From Piliocolobus tephrosceles (taxonomy: Eukaryota > Chordata > Mammalia > Primates > Cercopithecidae), in contig NC_045441.1 in assembly GCF_002776525.5 (NCBI RefSeq), positions 84,398,918-84,462,917 of the forward strand: a stretch of DNA of 64,000 nt, written 5' to 3'. The notes beneath the pieces are model-generated. The model had not been told where the DNA came from, did no database searches, and saw only the letters and a list, made by a program, of their open reading frames with translations. Shown here one piece after another: positions 55,701 to 64,000 of this stretch. Both the position numbers and the translations under genes were made by a program. Every line of letters starts with the position of its first letter. The first letter of the stretch is position 1.

Positions 55701-58178
55701 ACATCTGGATATGTTTAGATGTAAACATTTAAACAAATGCATGAGAAAGATGAAAAAAGAAAGACGAGAGTGATTACCTTTGAGAAGGAGGAAAAATACA
55801 ATTGTGGGGGAATATATAGGGGGCTTCAACTGGATCTGTAAGAGTTATTACGATATAGTAAATTTGGATGTTCAGTAAATGAGCATTTATTTTCTCTATG
55901 CTTGAAATATTTAATAATAAAAGTGTTTCTTTACAGTGCAAGAATTTGCTCATTACCTGTAGGAGTAGCCCTTTAATGTTTAAATGTTAGGCAGGAGACA
56001 CTTCTAAGGTTCCACTAGAGCTTGGCTTACCTTCAGTTGATACTCTTTTTGTCATTCTCTTAATTTCACCTTCCTGTTAAAATAGAAACTAGTTTGGGGC
56101 ATGATTTCTACAAGATTAGAAACACCTGCTGCTTGATCACCATTCTTTGACTAGTTTTTAAAATTTAAATGAAATAATTTAAACATGAAGTGAAAATTAG
56201 AAAGTTCTTGTCATTGACTTTCTTTAGAAAGTTAAATTTCATTCATATTTTGTAATCAGTGTTGGGCTGCTGTAGTTATGTTTATGCTTATACTATTGCT
56301 AGTATAGCTTCTTAAATAAATCATTAAGGCTTCATTTATCTTAGTCCTCATTTATTCATAGTCAGAGATTCTGATATTTTATATAAATGAAATTTGGAGA
56401 TAATCACACTCCATTAAATGGCAAAATTCTAGAAAGTCATTTTTGAAAGATATCATTTTATCTTAGCTTTTATCTTCCAGACTTGCTTAGTGGTACATAC
56501 TTTAATCTTGTTTAATGATTCAGGGTTGTCTTCCATGTAAACATTGATTTTTGTAGAGTAGCAGCTCTCAAAAGCTAGAGAGGGCAGTATAGGATTGTTT
56601 GCCCATCATCCAGCTGGTCTCAAAACAAGACCTTGAAATCTTCATCCTGTTAGCTGTCATCCTGTTAGCTGTTATTTACATGGTAGTTAGTGCACCTGGT
56701 TCTTACAATTTTTTTTTTAATCTTATTGCATCTAGTGGTCTGTGGGCCAAGGTAGCTGTTTAGAAAAGTGCGTAAAATGAAAATAAACAAATTTTGTTTA
56801 CAAACAAGCTTTATGTTTATACTTCAGTGCCATCTACTTTTGCTAAGTTTTAAAAAAATTAGTTTTTTATTTATTTTCTTCCAGATATTTGAGTGGTTGC
56901 AAATAAGTGAGATGTTATTGTTAGCTAAAATAAACCCTTTGAAGGAGAGAGCACTGGTCTAATTTATTTCAAGACTAGCATATCCATTCAGAAAGGTAGT
57001 AATAACTCAAGACACTGCTAGGGAGAATGAGCTGTTTTCCTCAGCACTCTTTTTAGAAAAAAAAAAAAGTTTTAAAACTATTTATAATAAAATGTGAATG
57101 AAAAATGGTTGTGAGGACTTTTCTTTGGCATTGGATACCCCATGAAGGTTTCTATACATTTTTTAAGAGATGGGCATCTCACTTAAGAGTTCAAGACCAG
57201 GCTGGTCTTGAACTCTTAAGCTCAAGAGATCGATCTTCCCACCTCAGCCTCCGAAGTAGCTGTTTATACATCTTTTAAAAATTTCATTATGAGAAGTTTT
57301 TAAGACCTAGAAAAAAGTTTTAAAAATACTACCATCAAGTTTAAGAAACAAGCATTATCAAGTCAGGAGAAACCCTCAGTATATTTCTCCTTAATTGCAT
57401 CCCGTCCTATACATCTTTAAATATACAGCCTTTTTCTGTTTTTTATTTTTAATGAACCTATTAAAAATAAAACTTAAAGTAGCTTTTTAGGTAAACAAAC
57501 TTCTTATGGTAATGAAATGATATATCCCCAAGGGCCATGAACACTACTTTGTGTTATCTGTATTAGGAATTATTAAATTGTTATTTGTAATAGCATTATT
57601 TCTTTATTTTAACATTTAGTTTCTATGCCTTTGCATATGTCAACCTGGGTTATAATGAAGAACATTGTTGCTAAAAATGGATTTTCTGGATTATTTTCAG
57701 GTAAAAATATTTGCTTTACCGAATCATTGAATAGAATGATTACTTTTAAACCTATCGCCTTCTAAAATTAACTTACAGGAGGAAGTTATAGATAACATAC
57801 TATGTTTATTTTCTCCTAAATATCTGTATTATAAATTAAAATAAATGTTAAATAACAGATTTACTATCAATAAGATAAAAATTTCTCTATAATGTAATAT
57901 GGATTGAAGTGAGGTTGTTGGAGGCGCGCAGTCTTTTCTACCAATTTATGGATTTTAACATATTCATTTAATTTGAACATTATCAGAATAAAGCCAAAAA
58001 ATTATATTTTTAAAAATAAGGTAAGAAAAAAATATTTGTTTTGATTATTCCTATTCTTTTTTCAGGCCTAATTCCTCGCTTAATTAAAATTGCTCCTGCT
58101 TGTGCCATTATGATCAGTACATATGAATTTGGAAAGGCGTTTTTCCAGAAACAAAATGTTCGAAGGCAGCAGTACTAG
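36713..58178 (+). CDS. SLC25A40: SLC25A40 mitochondrial carrier, complete CDS (10 coding exons, 338 aa)
   Basis: Mitochondrial inner-membrane solute carrier. With its paralogue SLC25A39 it is implicated in glutathione import into the matrix. Coding parts: 36713-36809, 39074-39133, 40815-40921, 44515-44582, 46491-46615, 47347-47520, 50557-50666, 52691-52772, 57620-57700 and 58066-58178, total 1017 nt including stop. All introns are GT-AG and all phases agree. Three carrier repeats are visible through the PX[DE]XX[KR] signatures: P35-D37-K40, P161-E163-R166 and P255-D257-K260. Residues 53-88 form a long insert in the first matrix loop with C55, C67 and C69. There is no cleavable presequence, as usual for the family. 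The protein ends NVRRQQY. Length equals the human protein as I remember it. No disabling change is seen, so the gene looks intact. Confidence 0.97.
36898..37915 (-). mobile_element. MER11-like (HML-8 / HERV-K11) solo LTR, antisense, about 1 kb
   Basis: On the minus strand it begins TGTTGTGGGAAGTCAGGGAC and has CTTAATAAAACTTGCTGG, the characteristic MER11 polyadenylation region. No internal retroviral genes adjoin, so it is a solo LTR. A target duplication is not evident, so one end may be trimmed. It starts 88 bp after the SLC25A40 start-codon exon. Confidence 0.8.
37985..38110 (+). repeat. MIR, sense
   Basis: TTGCTTTGCCATTCTGAAGG and ATCTGTAAATTAGGGAC are diverged MIR core and 3' parts. Confidence 0.55.
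38111..39073. other. SLC25A40 intron, nothing recognised
   Basis: AT-rich, no repeat or ORF that can be supported. Confidence 0.5.
39074..39133 (+). CDS. SLC25A40: SLC25A40 coding exon 2
   Basis: Acceptor TTCAATAG ends at 39073, donor GTACGT at 39134. Encodes VTPLDVVKIRLQAQNNPLPK, the first carrier signature PLDVVK and the start of the matrix loop. Confidence 0.95.
39134..40243. other. SLC25A40 intron, nothing recognised
   Basis: A 97-codon frame at 39432-39725 has no recognisable family and is probably chance. Confidence 0.5.
40244..40543 (-). repeat. Alu, antisense
   Basis: Old full-length Alu ending GTGCCCAGCC, about 270 bp upstream of coding exon 3. Confidence 0.88.
40815..40921 (+). 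CDS. SLC25A40: SLC25A40 coding exon 3 (matrix-loop insert)
   Basis: Acceptor TTTGCTAG ends at 40814, donor GTAAGG at 40922. Encodes residues 53-88, an insert specific to the SLC25A39/40 group that lengthens the first matrix loop. Cysteines fall at 55, 67 and 69. In SLC25A39 this loop governs protein stability through iron-sulphur sensing. Confidence 0.95.
41105..41907 (-). mobile_element. L1 3' end, antisense
   Basis: GGAATCATATATGACC, TTGCATGTGTCAATCATC and GAATAAAGCTGCTACAAACA follow L1 3' ORF2 in antisense order. Confidence 0.7.
41908..42206 (-). repeat. AluY (Old World monkey type), antisense
   Basis: Close to a young consensus: GGCTGGATCTCAGCTCACTG, GGTTTACACCATTC, ACAGGCTTGAGCCACC. 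These are bases I associate with cercopithecid AluYR. Confidence 0.9.
42207..42830 (-). mobile_element. Old L1 5'-region-like sequence, antisense (tentative)
   Basis: Repeated phrases such as GGTAGGGGTAAAAGTC and AGTCCAGGTTCCCCACC resemble the 5' UTR monomer-like part of L1M elements. Confidence 0.4.
42831..43300 (-). mobile_element. Second L1 3' end, antisense
   Basis: TTCATCCATGTTGTAGTATG and CATTTTATTTATCCATTC; text resumes after two Alus at 43638-43690 and 43983-44100. Confidence 0.7.
43316..43622 (-). repeat. AluY, antisense
   Basis: Perfect 15-bp duplication TTGCTTTGCATTTTC at 43301-43315 and 43623-43637; carries CCAGATCTCAGCTCACTG and ACAGGCTTGAGCC. Confidence 0.93.
43691..43982 (-). 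repeat. Old Alu, antisense, (TTTTC)n tail
   Basis: Diverged Alu 68 bp from the previous one in the same orientation. Confidence 0.88.
44515..44582 (+). CDS. SLC25A40: SLC25A40 coding exon 4
   Basis: Acceptor AATTTTAG ends at 44514, donor GTAAGT at 44583. Encodes DAFLKIIRNEGIKSLWSGLPPTL, the conserved matrix helix and the EGxxxLWxG-type motif of repeat 1. Confidence 0.95.
44745..45270 (-). mobile_element. Probable LTR fragment, antisense
   Basis: GACTTGCAGGACCTGAAGAG, CAGTTTATTATAGGAAAAGG and GGCATGCACATAGGCCC look like parts of an old retroviral LTR; family not assigned. The overlapping 101- and 107-codon frames here are not convincing genes. Confidence 0.4.
45271..46058. other. SLC25A40 intron, with small tandem duplication
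   Basis: At 45611-45666 GATTAA is repeated and a 21-bp unit ending in GGCATTCCAGACTATG occurs twice in tandem. Otherwise AT-rich and unremarkable. Confidence 0.6.
46059..46215 (-). repeat. Partial Alu (one arm), antisense
   Basis: TTTATTTATTTATTTGGAGAC followed by a left-arm Alu ending GTGCCACCATGC. Confidence 0.8.
46491..46615 (+). CDS. SLC25A40: SLC25A40 coding exon 5
   Basis: Acceptor TCTGACAG ends at 46490; using the AG two bases later would break frame. Donor GTAAGT at 46616. Encodes VMAVPATVIYFTCYDQL through VAGVVAR, which is transmembrane helix 2 and the start of helix 3. Confidence 0.95.
46616..47346. other. SLC25A40 intron, nothing recognised
   Basis: No repeat or gene can be supported. 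Confidence 0.5.
47347..47520 (+). CDS. SLC25A40: SLC25A40 coding exon 6
   Basis: Acceptor TGTATTAG ends at 47346, donor GTAGGA at 47521. Encodes the second signature PLELIRTKMQ and repeat-2 matrix helix with DGWISLWRGWAPTVLRDVPFS. The open frame runs on into the intron for about 60 nt, which is chance read-through. Confidence 0.95.
47521..48795. other. SLC25A40 intron, mostly unassigned
   Basis: From about 48.4 kb faint antisense L1 3'-end text appears (TTGCATTTCCCTGGTTG). Otherwise nothing. Confidence 0.45.
48796..49150. mobile_element. Nonautonomous hAT-type DNA transposon with internal (GT)n
   Basis: Left end CAGTGATCCCCAACC and right end GTTGTGGTCCCTG are inverted repeats. ACCTGTTG and ATCTATTG next to them match at six of eight bases, a plausible target duplication. 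A (GT)n run of about 26 bp lies at 48869-48895. Confidence 0.75.
49302..49460 (-). repeat. Free left Alu monomer (FLAM-like), antisense
   Basis: One-arm element of 159 bp with perfect 10-bp duplication GAAAAATCTT at 49292-49301 and 49461-49470. Confidence 0.88.
49471..50220 (-). mobile_element. Diverged L1 ORF2-like sequence, antisense
   Basis: CTTTGTAGTTGGTACAG, TTCTGGGATAACCTAAC and neighbours follow ORF2 loosely. Part of it (50051-50183) recurs at 53231-53354. Confidence 0.5.
50051..50183. repeat. Local duplicate, copy 1
   Basis: Near-identical to 53231-53354, sharing ACATGATCCCATGGTTTTGT and TCTGGGATAACC. Lies upstream of coding exon 7. Confidence 0.75.
50557..50666 (+). CDS. SLC25A40: SLC25A40 coding exon 7
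   Basis: Acceptor TTTTATAG ends at 50556, donor GTAAGT at 50667. Encodes AMYWYNYEILKKWLCEK to SGALSGS, which is helix 4 and the start of helix 5. Confidence 0.95.
50667..52409. other. SLC25A40 intron, nothing recognised
   Basis: AT-rich; no repeat or ORF with a recognisable family. Confidence 0.5.
52410..52500 (+). repeat. MIR fragment, sense
   Basis: GGAGTCAGAGAGGTTTGG, TGTGGCTCTGCAGCTAG and TATGTGACCTCGGG are MIR core sequence. Confidence 0.75.
52691..52772 (+). CDS. SLC25A40: SLC25A40 coding exon 8
   Basis: Acceptor TCTGATAG ends at 52690, donor GTAAGT at 52773. Encodes FAAVATLPFDVVKTQKQTQL, the third carrier signature PFDVVK. Confidence 0.95.
53231..53354. repeat. Local duplicate, copy 2
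   Basis: Direct-orientation partner of 50051-50183, about 3.2 kb away and downstream of coding exon 8. Differences are a few substitutions and small indels. Confidence 0.75.
54010..54200. mobile_element. MER5-like hAT-Charlie element
   Basis: GGAGTCACCTGAGGTGCTT and CTGAGGTGGAACTC, then CCTAAGTGATTGTGATG, match the inside and far end of this family. Confidence 0.6.
54640..54830 (-). repeat. L2 3' end, antisense
   Basis: TTCATTCATTAGTCAATTAC and TGTGTCAGGCACCATGCTGG are the L2 3' end read backwards. Confidence 0.65.
55230..55930 (+). mobile_element. Old L1 3' end, sense
   Basis: GGGAACTTTATGCCATGATG, AAAATGGATAAATCATTATAAG and CAATACCATGCAGC are sense ORF2 3' text. Confidence 0.65.
55931..57150. 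other. SLC25A40 intron, nothing recognised
   Basis: An imperfect repeat of CATCCTGTTAGCTGT occurs twice at 56643-56672. No gene or known repeat otherwise. Confidence 0.5.
57151..57262 (-). repeat. Alu fragment, antisense, carrying a hairpin rearrangement
   Basis: CAGGCTGGTCTTGAACTC and CCCACCTCAGCCTCC identify a piece of Alu. Just before it the expected TATGTTGCC is replaced by the reverse complement of the sequence that follows. Confidence 0.75.
57182..57220. repeat. Perfect 39-bp inverted repeat (19-bp arms, 1-nt spacer)
   Basis: Left arm CTTAAGAGTTCAAGACCAG, one G, right arm CTGGTCTTGAACTCTTAAG. All 19 pairs match. Confidence 0.97.
57620..57700 (+). CDS. SLC25A40: SLC25A40 coding exon 9
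   Basis: Acceptor ACATTTAG ends at 57619, donor GTAAAA at 57701. Encodes ISMPLHMSTWVIMKNIVAK and NGFSGLFS, the matrix helix of repeat 3. Confidence 0.95.
58066..58178 (+). CDS. SLC25A40: SLC25A40 coding exon 10 (stop codon)
   Basis: Acceptor TTTTTCAG ends at 58065. Encodes GLIPRLIKIAPACAIMISTY through RRQQY, helix 6 and the C-terminus; TAG stop at 58176-58178. Confidence 0.95.
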
Positions 58179-59510
58179 TGATGCTGTTTCAACTCGAAAC
58201 AACAACTATAACCAAAGAAGATGGAGACTCTTAGGCAAGAATGTTTTTCACCATTATTCTCTTACAATGATTTTATGTCTTTTTCCTATAATTTAAATAA
58301 ATTATTTCAGCTCTACCTCTAAACCATAATTTTAAAATAAATTTTATCCTATTTTTGGTGATACAGAAAAAGATATTCTAGAAATTACCACCATTGAGCA
58401 TTTATTCTTGTAAAAATAAGACAAATTACTCCTTAGCATCAAAAGCAGTCTCTGAGAGTTTAATATTATATGTTTCAGTATAACATAATCTTACTGGGAG
58501 TGTGTCGGATACACAAGAACTTTTTGAATTGTGTGCTGAATGATGTACATAGTCTAGAAGAAAAAAGCCGAAGTCTTGTGCACATTTAAATCATGTACAT
58601 AGTGTATTTCTGTATTTCAGTAAAGTAGGTAAGGCAGTCGTTAAATAGCATTGTTGACATTGACCAAATATTGCCTGTTTCCTTTAATTCAAATGCATTA
58701 GGTTCCCGCCTCCCCCACCCTCCCCGCCATGTTGCTGTTTTAAGGCTTCACATGTATTAAGATTTCTCTGATCAAAATTGTGGCTGTTCTCCTTATGAAC
58801 CATAATATAATCATTTGTGTGATGTACATTGTGCCATTTTTGATGACTAAATGTCTATATTTCTACTGTTCCTGTAAGAGAGGGAGTTTTTTACTGATAG
58901 TAGCAGATGTTCACTTCAGCCAAACTTGGGTGTTCAGTGGTAAATCATATAGTATTTAGACTGGTAAAATTAGTTTGCACACAGGAATAGCCTCTGATTT
59001 TTAGCCATCTTGTAATCCAAGTATCATTGTTCACGGAATTCTCTAGGTCATTTTTATTGTCTTGTTCTAACAAGACATTATTGCTACGATAATAGTTACA
59101 AAATATTTCTAAAATATCCTTTGATTTTTACACTAAGTATGGTAGAGTAAGAGGCTAAACAAGAAGCTATTTCCTTGAAGACATTGCTTTCAGTCACCGT
59201 ACATGTCTAAATAATTTAGCTTATCATTCATTGTATGTAGGAATTAGATAAGAAAGGATATGATGGCAGGAAAAGAAATGCTATTCATTTTTTATACTTT
59301 AGTTTTATTTTCTTAGGATTTATACCCTTTAAAAAGAAAACAGCACTTTATTGCAGTCTTTATTTTAGGAAAATGTGAAGCATTTTTTTTTTTCCTCTCC
59401 CAAAATGAATAGATGGCAAGTCTTCAGTGCTGGTAGAGGAACTAATTGATTTTGTACTATAGTAGGAAAGTATAACACCAGAAATAAAGTATATAGGGTT
59501 TGCATGTAAT
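58179..59510 (+). other. SLC25A40: SLC25A40 3' UTR (predicted)
   Basis: AT-rich, repeat-free sequence directly after the stop. AATAAA signals occur at 58296-58301, 58336-58341 and 59483-59488. The last is followed within about 35 nt by a TCTGTGTTT-rich stretch typical of a downstream element, so cleavage near 59.51 kb is the best guess. A further AATAAA at 59898-59903 could extend it. The two early signals could give a very short UTR. Confidence 0.6.
59483..59488 (+). terminator. SLC25A40: Likely main polyadenylation signal of SLC25A40
   Basis: Canonical AATAAA with a GT-rich element shortly downstream. Predicted, not observed; 59898-59903 is the next candidate. Confidence 0.5.
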
Positions 59511-60544
59511 CTTCTGTGTTTATTTTATCCTATGTTGATTTACCTTAAATTTGCAACATATCCATATAAATATTCATGACTTTAATTTCATTAAAATGTT
59601 TATGCCTTCTTAAAAATCATCACTGTGCTTCTAAATATTTTTACATAAAATCATTGTATAATGCTGTACTGTGATATATATATGAAAGTTTATCTTGAAC
59701 AGTGCTCTTTAACAATATTAAATTTAAATTTATCTTGGTTTTGCTATGCTTATGGATAATTCATAGAAAAAAAGCAGAAAAACTTAATACTGTTCCCAAA
59801 AGGCAGTTACATATTTCAGTTTAATATCACCTATGAGTATGAGAAAGATTTCCATGTCTCCTACCCCTCACTGCACTTAGGAAAATTCTTACTTATGAAT
59901 AAAGTAATATAAGTAAATCTAAATGCCTAGTAGTTTTTCTAACACATATTACATGCAATGTATCTGGATGAAAAGAAGGCTAAATTGAAGCTTTCTTTAT
60001 ACTTAAGAGGTAAAGAAACATTGATACTTTTAGAATTCTGGACCAAAAAAGGTTCAGAGTTTTGCCATAATAACTTAATTTGTATTAAAATAGTACCTAG
60101 AAAAATTCAGTCCATAGAATAGCTAAAATTTTAATTTGCTTCCAGAGTTCTGTCTGATAAAATAATTGAACCATAATTGGCACGATGAATATTCCCAGGT
60201 TTTACTTCAGTATACAAATTTAACTCTCAGCCATATGGGCTTTCCAGACTTTTCAATACATATGTTGCAGGAATTGCAATATTTGTAAACACGCACCACA
60301 ACATTGTTCTTGGTGATGTTTCTAAAACAGCTTTTATTCTATTAACGTTAAATTTTCTAACATAAACATTTAGTTGATTAAATGTAAAATTTTAAGAAGG
60401 AACATCTTTAAAATATTAGATGATTGCAACCTTTAATGTAGCACATGTTGACTTTTTTAAAAAGGCATTTTTTTTCTTCTTTTTCTAGGAAAACTATTCA
60501 CGATGGTTATTTAACTGCATGTGTTTTTTACAATTTTCCCTCTT
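59511..60544. other. Downstream of SLC25A40, nothing recognised
   Basis: AT-rich. AATAAA at 59898-59903 could serve an extended SLC25A40 3' UTR. Confidence 0.5.
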
Positions 60545-60740
60545 GGAACAACATATACTGGGGTCTGTCAAAGGGTGGAGGGTGGGAGGAGGGAGAGGGA
60601 CAGGAAAAATAACTAATGGATACTAGGCTTAATACCTGGGTGATGAAATAATCTGTACAATAAATCCCCATGACACACAACTTTACCTATATACAAACCT
60701 GCACATGTACCTCTGAACTTAAAATTAAAAATAAATTCTT
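60545..60740 (+). mobile_element. L1P 3' UTR fragment, sense
   Basis: TACTGGGGTCTGTCAAAGGG, GGGAGGAGGGAGAGGGA and ACCTGCACATGTACCTCTG are the 3' end of primate L1, truncated to about 195 bp with an A-rich end. Confidence 0.88.
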
Positions 60741-61739
60741 CCCTCTTTTTGTCTTGGGCACAAGTGTTGGGATGTGAACAAGTTTATTGTATCCCTTTTG
60801 AATTTTCTTCTAAGATGAACTTTTTAAATAAAAGATTACTGCTTTTATATTTTAATCTGTCAACATTTATTGGGACATTTTTTGTAGTAGGCAGTGTAAA
60901 AAAAAAGCACTGGAGATATTTCAGATATTGTTACTGGCCACAGGAGGTTTCAGAGCTATGACTGATTGCTAGAAGCATGCAAAGGGAGTCATGGGAAATA
61001 TGGGGAGTTGTTCACTCAGCCTGGGGGCAGAGAAGGGGAGTGGTCAGGAAACCTAAGAGTTGGACTGACAGGCAATCCAGTTAGTAAATATGCAGGGAAG
61101 TGGGAGTCTCAGTAAGGCAGTGGAATTTAGTCCATATGGCTTGAACAAAATGTATACATGGAAATGTGGTAAGAGATCAGACTGGAAATGTAGTCAAAGG
61201 CCTTGTGTGCTAAAGGAGGAACAAGAAGGCCGTGGGAAACCTAGGAAAAACTTTACGGCACAGTTGCAACAGTTAGACTTGGGTTTTGGAAAGATAACTA
61301 GCAGTATGGAAAATGGGGCTTATGATAAGGTGATCTGTGTTAGAAATCTAAAAGTTTTGGTTTGTATTAAAATACACTTTTTAAATGTACCATAATGAAA
61401 AAGAGGTAATTTTATCTTCCCTTTCCTGTCATCAGTTAAAATGACAAATGCTAAAACCAAATCGAAGCTGCTTTGCTTTCAGAAGAGCAGAATGAACCAC
61501 AGTCTTGTGACGCTTAAGCGGTAATCCAGTATGTTTAGCAAAATCTGGACATTTCATCTAATGATAGGAACTTTAACAAAGCAGTTTTCTAAGTTGTAAA
61601 TTTGGGACACATTTATAACCACTTAAAAATTGTATGTAAATCTAATGATTTAACAACTAACTTATGATTTACTTTTTCTGCCAATCATAATTAGTAGCTT
61701 GCATTTAGCATTTATCTCTTTAGAACTTTTATATATGAT
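60741..61739. other. Intergenic, nothing recognised
   Basis: The 101-codon frame at 61090-61395 has no recognisable family. AATAAA at 60827-60832. Confidence 0.45.
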
Positions 61740-64000
61740 TTTATTTAATGCTTACATCATCCTGATGCCATCTCATAGGTGCCAAGAAGATAGTGATGAT
61801 TCTTACAAAGAAAGCAAACATGACTATTTTATAAAAGCATATCATGTTACTTTTTAAAAATAGGATATTTAACTTGACGTGAGTTGGAATAAGGATTTCT
61901 CCCATTCCATTTTCATGTTAGTATTTTAGGTGTGAAACAATATATATTTACCATATTTGCTGAAACAAAAGTGGAATGTACAAGTTAAATCAGTTAACTT
62001 TTTGTCAGTCAAAATAAGACCACCAATGCATAGTACAAAATGTTTAATATACATGCAACAAGTATAGTATGCATCAAGGCAACAGAATACACATGGAAAT
62101 ATTGGCGTATAATTTAGCATTCTTTTGGAGGCAAGAGGGGGTGGGTGAACAGTAAACACTACCCAACTAAAATTAAAGATTGAGACATACATTGTTTCTT
62201 CATGCAAACAGTAACTACCTTTAGTGTGAAATGAACTGTGTAGAAACCTGATTTTATAACAGCAGATGAATTTTACACCAAGATCTCCAAGAAAGGAGGA
62301 AAAGTCATGATCCTCAGATGTAATGTTTAAATCTGCATTTAGCAGCATGTTAAGATGCACAAATTATACATTAGACAGATCTGAAAAATTTTACGATTAT
62401 GGAATCTTGAATTTCCTTCTACATTATAAAAATGTATGTAAAACCATTGTTTAATTACTAAAGGATAATAAATGTTAGTTGAGAGTGGACCATGAATAAT
62501 AAAGCATTTAAACATTCTGATCGTTCATAGGAAAGCAGCAATAGTGCTCAAGTCCAGGCTAAAATTTTCAAATTTCTCTTTACCCATTTCCTCACTCCCT
62601 TCTCCCAAAGTTTCCATTGTCCTATTATACCTACCTTCCATCCCCCAAGCTGATGAAAACCTGCTTTGGATACTTCACTCACAATCAGGTATACAGAATT
62701 GAGAAATTGAGAACAAAAATGTATCATTTCTCAAGAATATTTGCATTTCTACAAGTATTAAAGCCTTAAGCTAAAGGAATAAAGCTCTGAATATGTTCTA
62801 GCACATCTACGATAGCTTATTTTAAGGGCTTCCAGGCCTTTGTCCCCGAAGTGACACTGTTTGACTGTCTTACATATAAGACTTGCCTTGTTACTACTTA
62901 TTATCTTAAATTCCAAATTATGAGACTAAGCTGTAAATATTGCAGAAAACTACCACACTGCTACATTTCTAACACAAAGAATGAATGTGGTAACGTCGGT
63001 TCTTGACTCTTCTCAATAATAATAAACAAAAATACCATATGAAGTTCCCAATAAGTACTGTGGCCTCATCATGTAAACAGTGTATAAAATTTCTTTGGCA
63101 CAGCTAATCATGTTTTCCTCATATTACTATAGAAAATACATGCCATACATTTTCAGTGTGGCGAGATTTTTAGGAATTAATATGGCTGTTTCAAAAATTC
63201 CAAAAAAAATAAAAGTACAGATTACAACTTTTTTTTGTTTTAAAAAAAGAAAACTAATTTTACCTGTATATAAGTGTGGGGATTTTTTTTAACATTTAAA
63301 TGTTTTAAAATGAGATTATGGTGTGATTAATGCTAGAGGCTATAAAACACACGACACAATTCATTGTTGCACAAACAGGAAAAAGAACCAGCACTGAATA
63401 TCAGACATATATTAATCAAGTATGATAACTACCCTATTGATCCTTGTTTAAAAGCCTCTCAAATCCTTAACTGAACTTGAACTGTTTCCTGGCAAAACAA
63501 TTTTTCAACGTACGTTCTACATTTTGAAATATGTCTAGTATTTGAGGCATACTTGATCATATTTTTAAATTGATAATCTTTTAAGAAAATCTTGGAAAAC
63601 AGTTTATTCATTTTACCTAAATGGCATAAAATGCTGTAAAATATTTTCCTTGTGGCACTAACAAATTAAGTCAGTAACTACCAAAACAGACACATTCCTA
63701 TGGAAATTATAAAATGTTAAGTGGAATGTTGAGTTGATACCAAATGGTAATTATAAATATTAAATAAAAACTGAATAAGCCACTGTGAGAATGCAGCTGA
63801 GAACCTTCCCCTGATATTAAAAACAAGGCATTTAAAGCATAGAACTTAAGAAGAAATTAATGAAAAAATGAAATTAACTTTTTTTTTTTTTTTTGAAAAT
63901 CTGAAAATGAAAAAATACTTAGCTTAAGTCTCTGGAATAAAACTTTGAAGTCAGTCTCTGGCCACTAAGGTATATTTAAATATATAAAAATCAGCTGAAC
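61740..64000 (-). other. Possible 3' UTR region of RUNDC3B (convergent neighbour)
   Basis: In human, RUNDC3B is the next gene and converges on SLC25A40 about 2 kb away, so its long 3' UTR should fall here on the minus strand. The sequence is repeat-poor and AT-rich. Minus-strand polyadenylation signals are available at 61740-61745 (AATAAA) and 62042-62047 (ATTAAA). No RUNDC3B coding sequence is visible; the 144-codon minus frame at 61926-62360 is unlike any family I know. The call rests on gene order alone. Confidence 0.3.

Noticed and set aside
61926..62360. 144-codon minus-strand frame
   Set aside because: No recognisable family or splice signals; probably chance in AT-rich sequence, possibly within a 3' UTR.

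Overview
The window is primate nuclear DNA, almost certainly from an Old World monkey. It has spliced genes with GT-AG introns, a CpG-island promoter, about 26 Alu copies and large L1 and LTR blocks. The youngest Alus (13309-13612, 17450-17762, 41908-42206, 43316-43622) carry the diagnostic bases I associate with cercopithecid AluYR subfamilies. No prokaryotic genes, CRISPR arrays or new multi-gene system are visible; the exceptional items are at the level of genome structure and regulation.

Layout. Positions 1-5563 hold the 5' part of DBF4 on the minus strand: three coding exons for the first 133 residues, with the rest beyond the left edge. A GC-rich island (about 5150-6500) is the shared promoter of DBF4 (leftward) and SLC25A40 (rightward). 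SLC25A40 fills the plus strand from the island to about 59.5 kb. A very long first intron (about 6.2-34.8 kb) is mostly old L1 with nested Alus, LTRs and DNA transposons. A predicted 69-nt leader exon lies at 34809-34877. Ten coding exons between 36713 and 58178 encode a complete 338-residue mitochondrial carrier; every junction keeps frame. The 3' UTR runs to about 59.5 kb. Beyond it is an intergenic stretch with an L1 3' remnant. The last 2 kb probably lies in or near the 3' end of RUNDC3B on the minus strand, inferred from human gene order only.

The genes. DBF4 activates CDC7 kinase at S-phase entry. SLC25A40 is an inner-membrane carrier and the paralogue of the mitochondrial glutathione transporter SLC25A39. 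Their pairing reflects a shared bidirectional promoter, not a shared pathway.

Most notable observations: a perfect 39-bp hairpin made inside an Alu fragment, apparently by a template switch (57182-57220); two back-to-back perfect hairpins (27207-27261); a roughly 125-bp near-identical segment flanking SLC25A40 coding exons 7 and 8; a 24-codon upstream ORF ending 4 nt before the SLC25A40 start; an Alu monomer inserted beside the DBF4 exon 3 acceptor; and an antisense MER11-like LTR 88 bp downstream of the start-codon exon.
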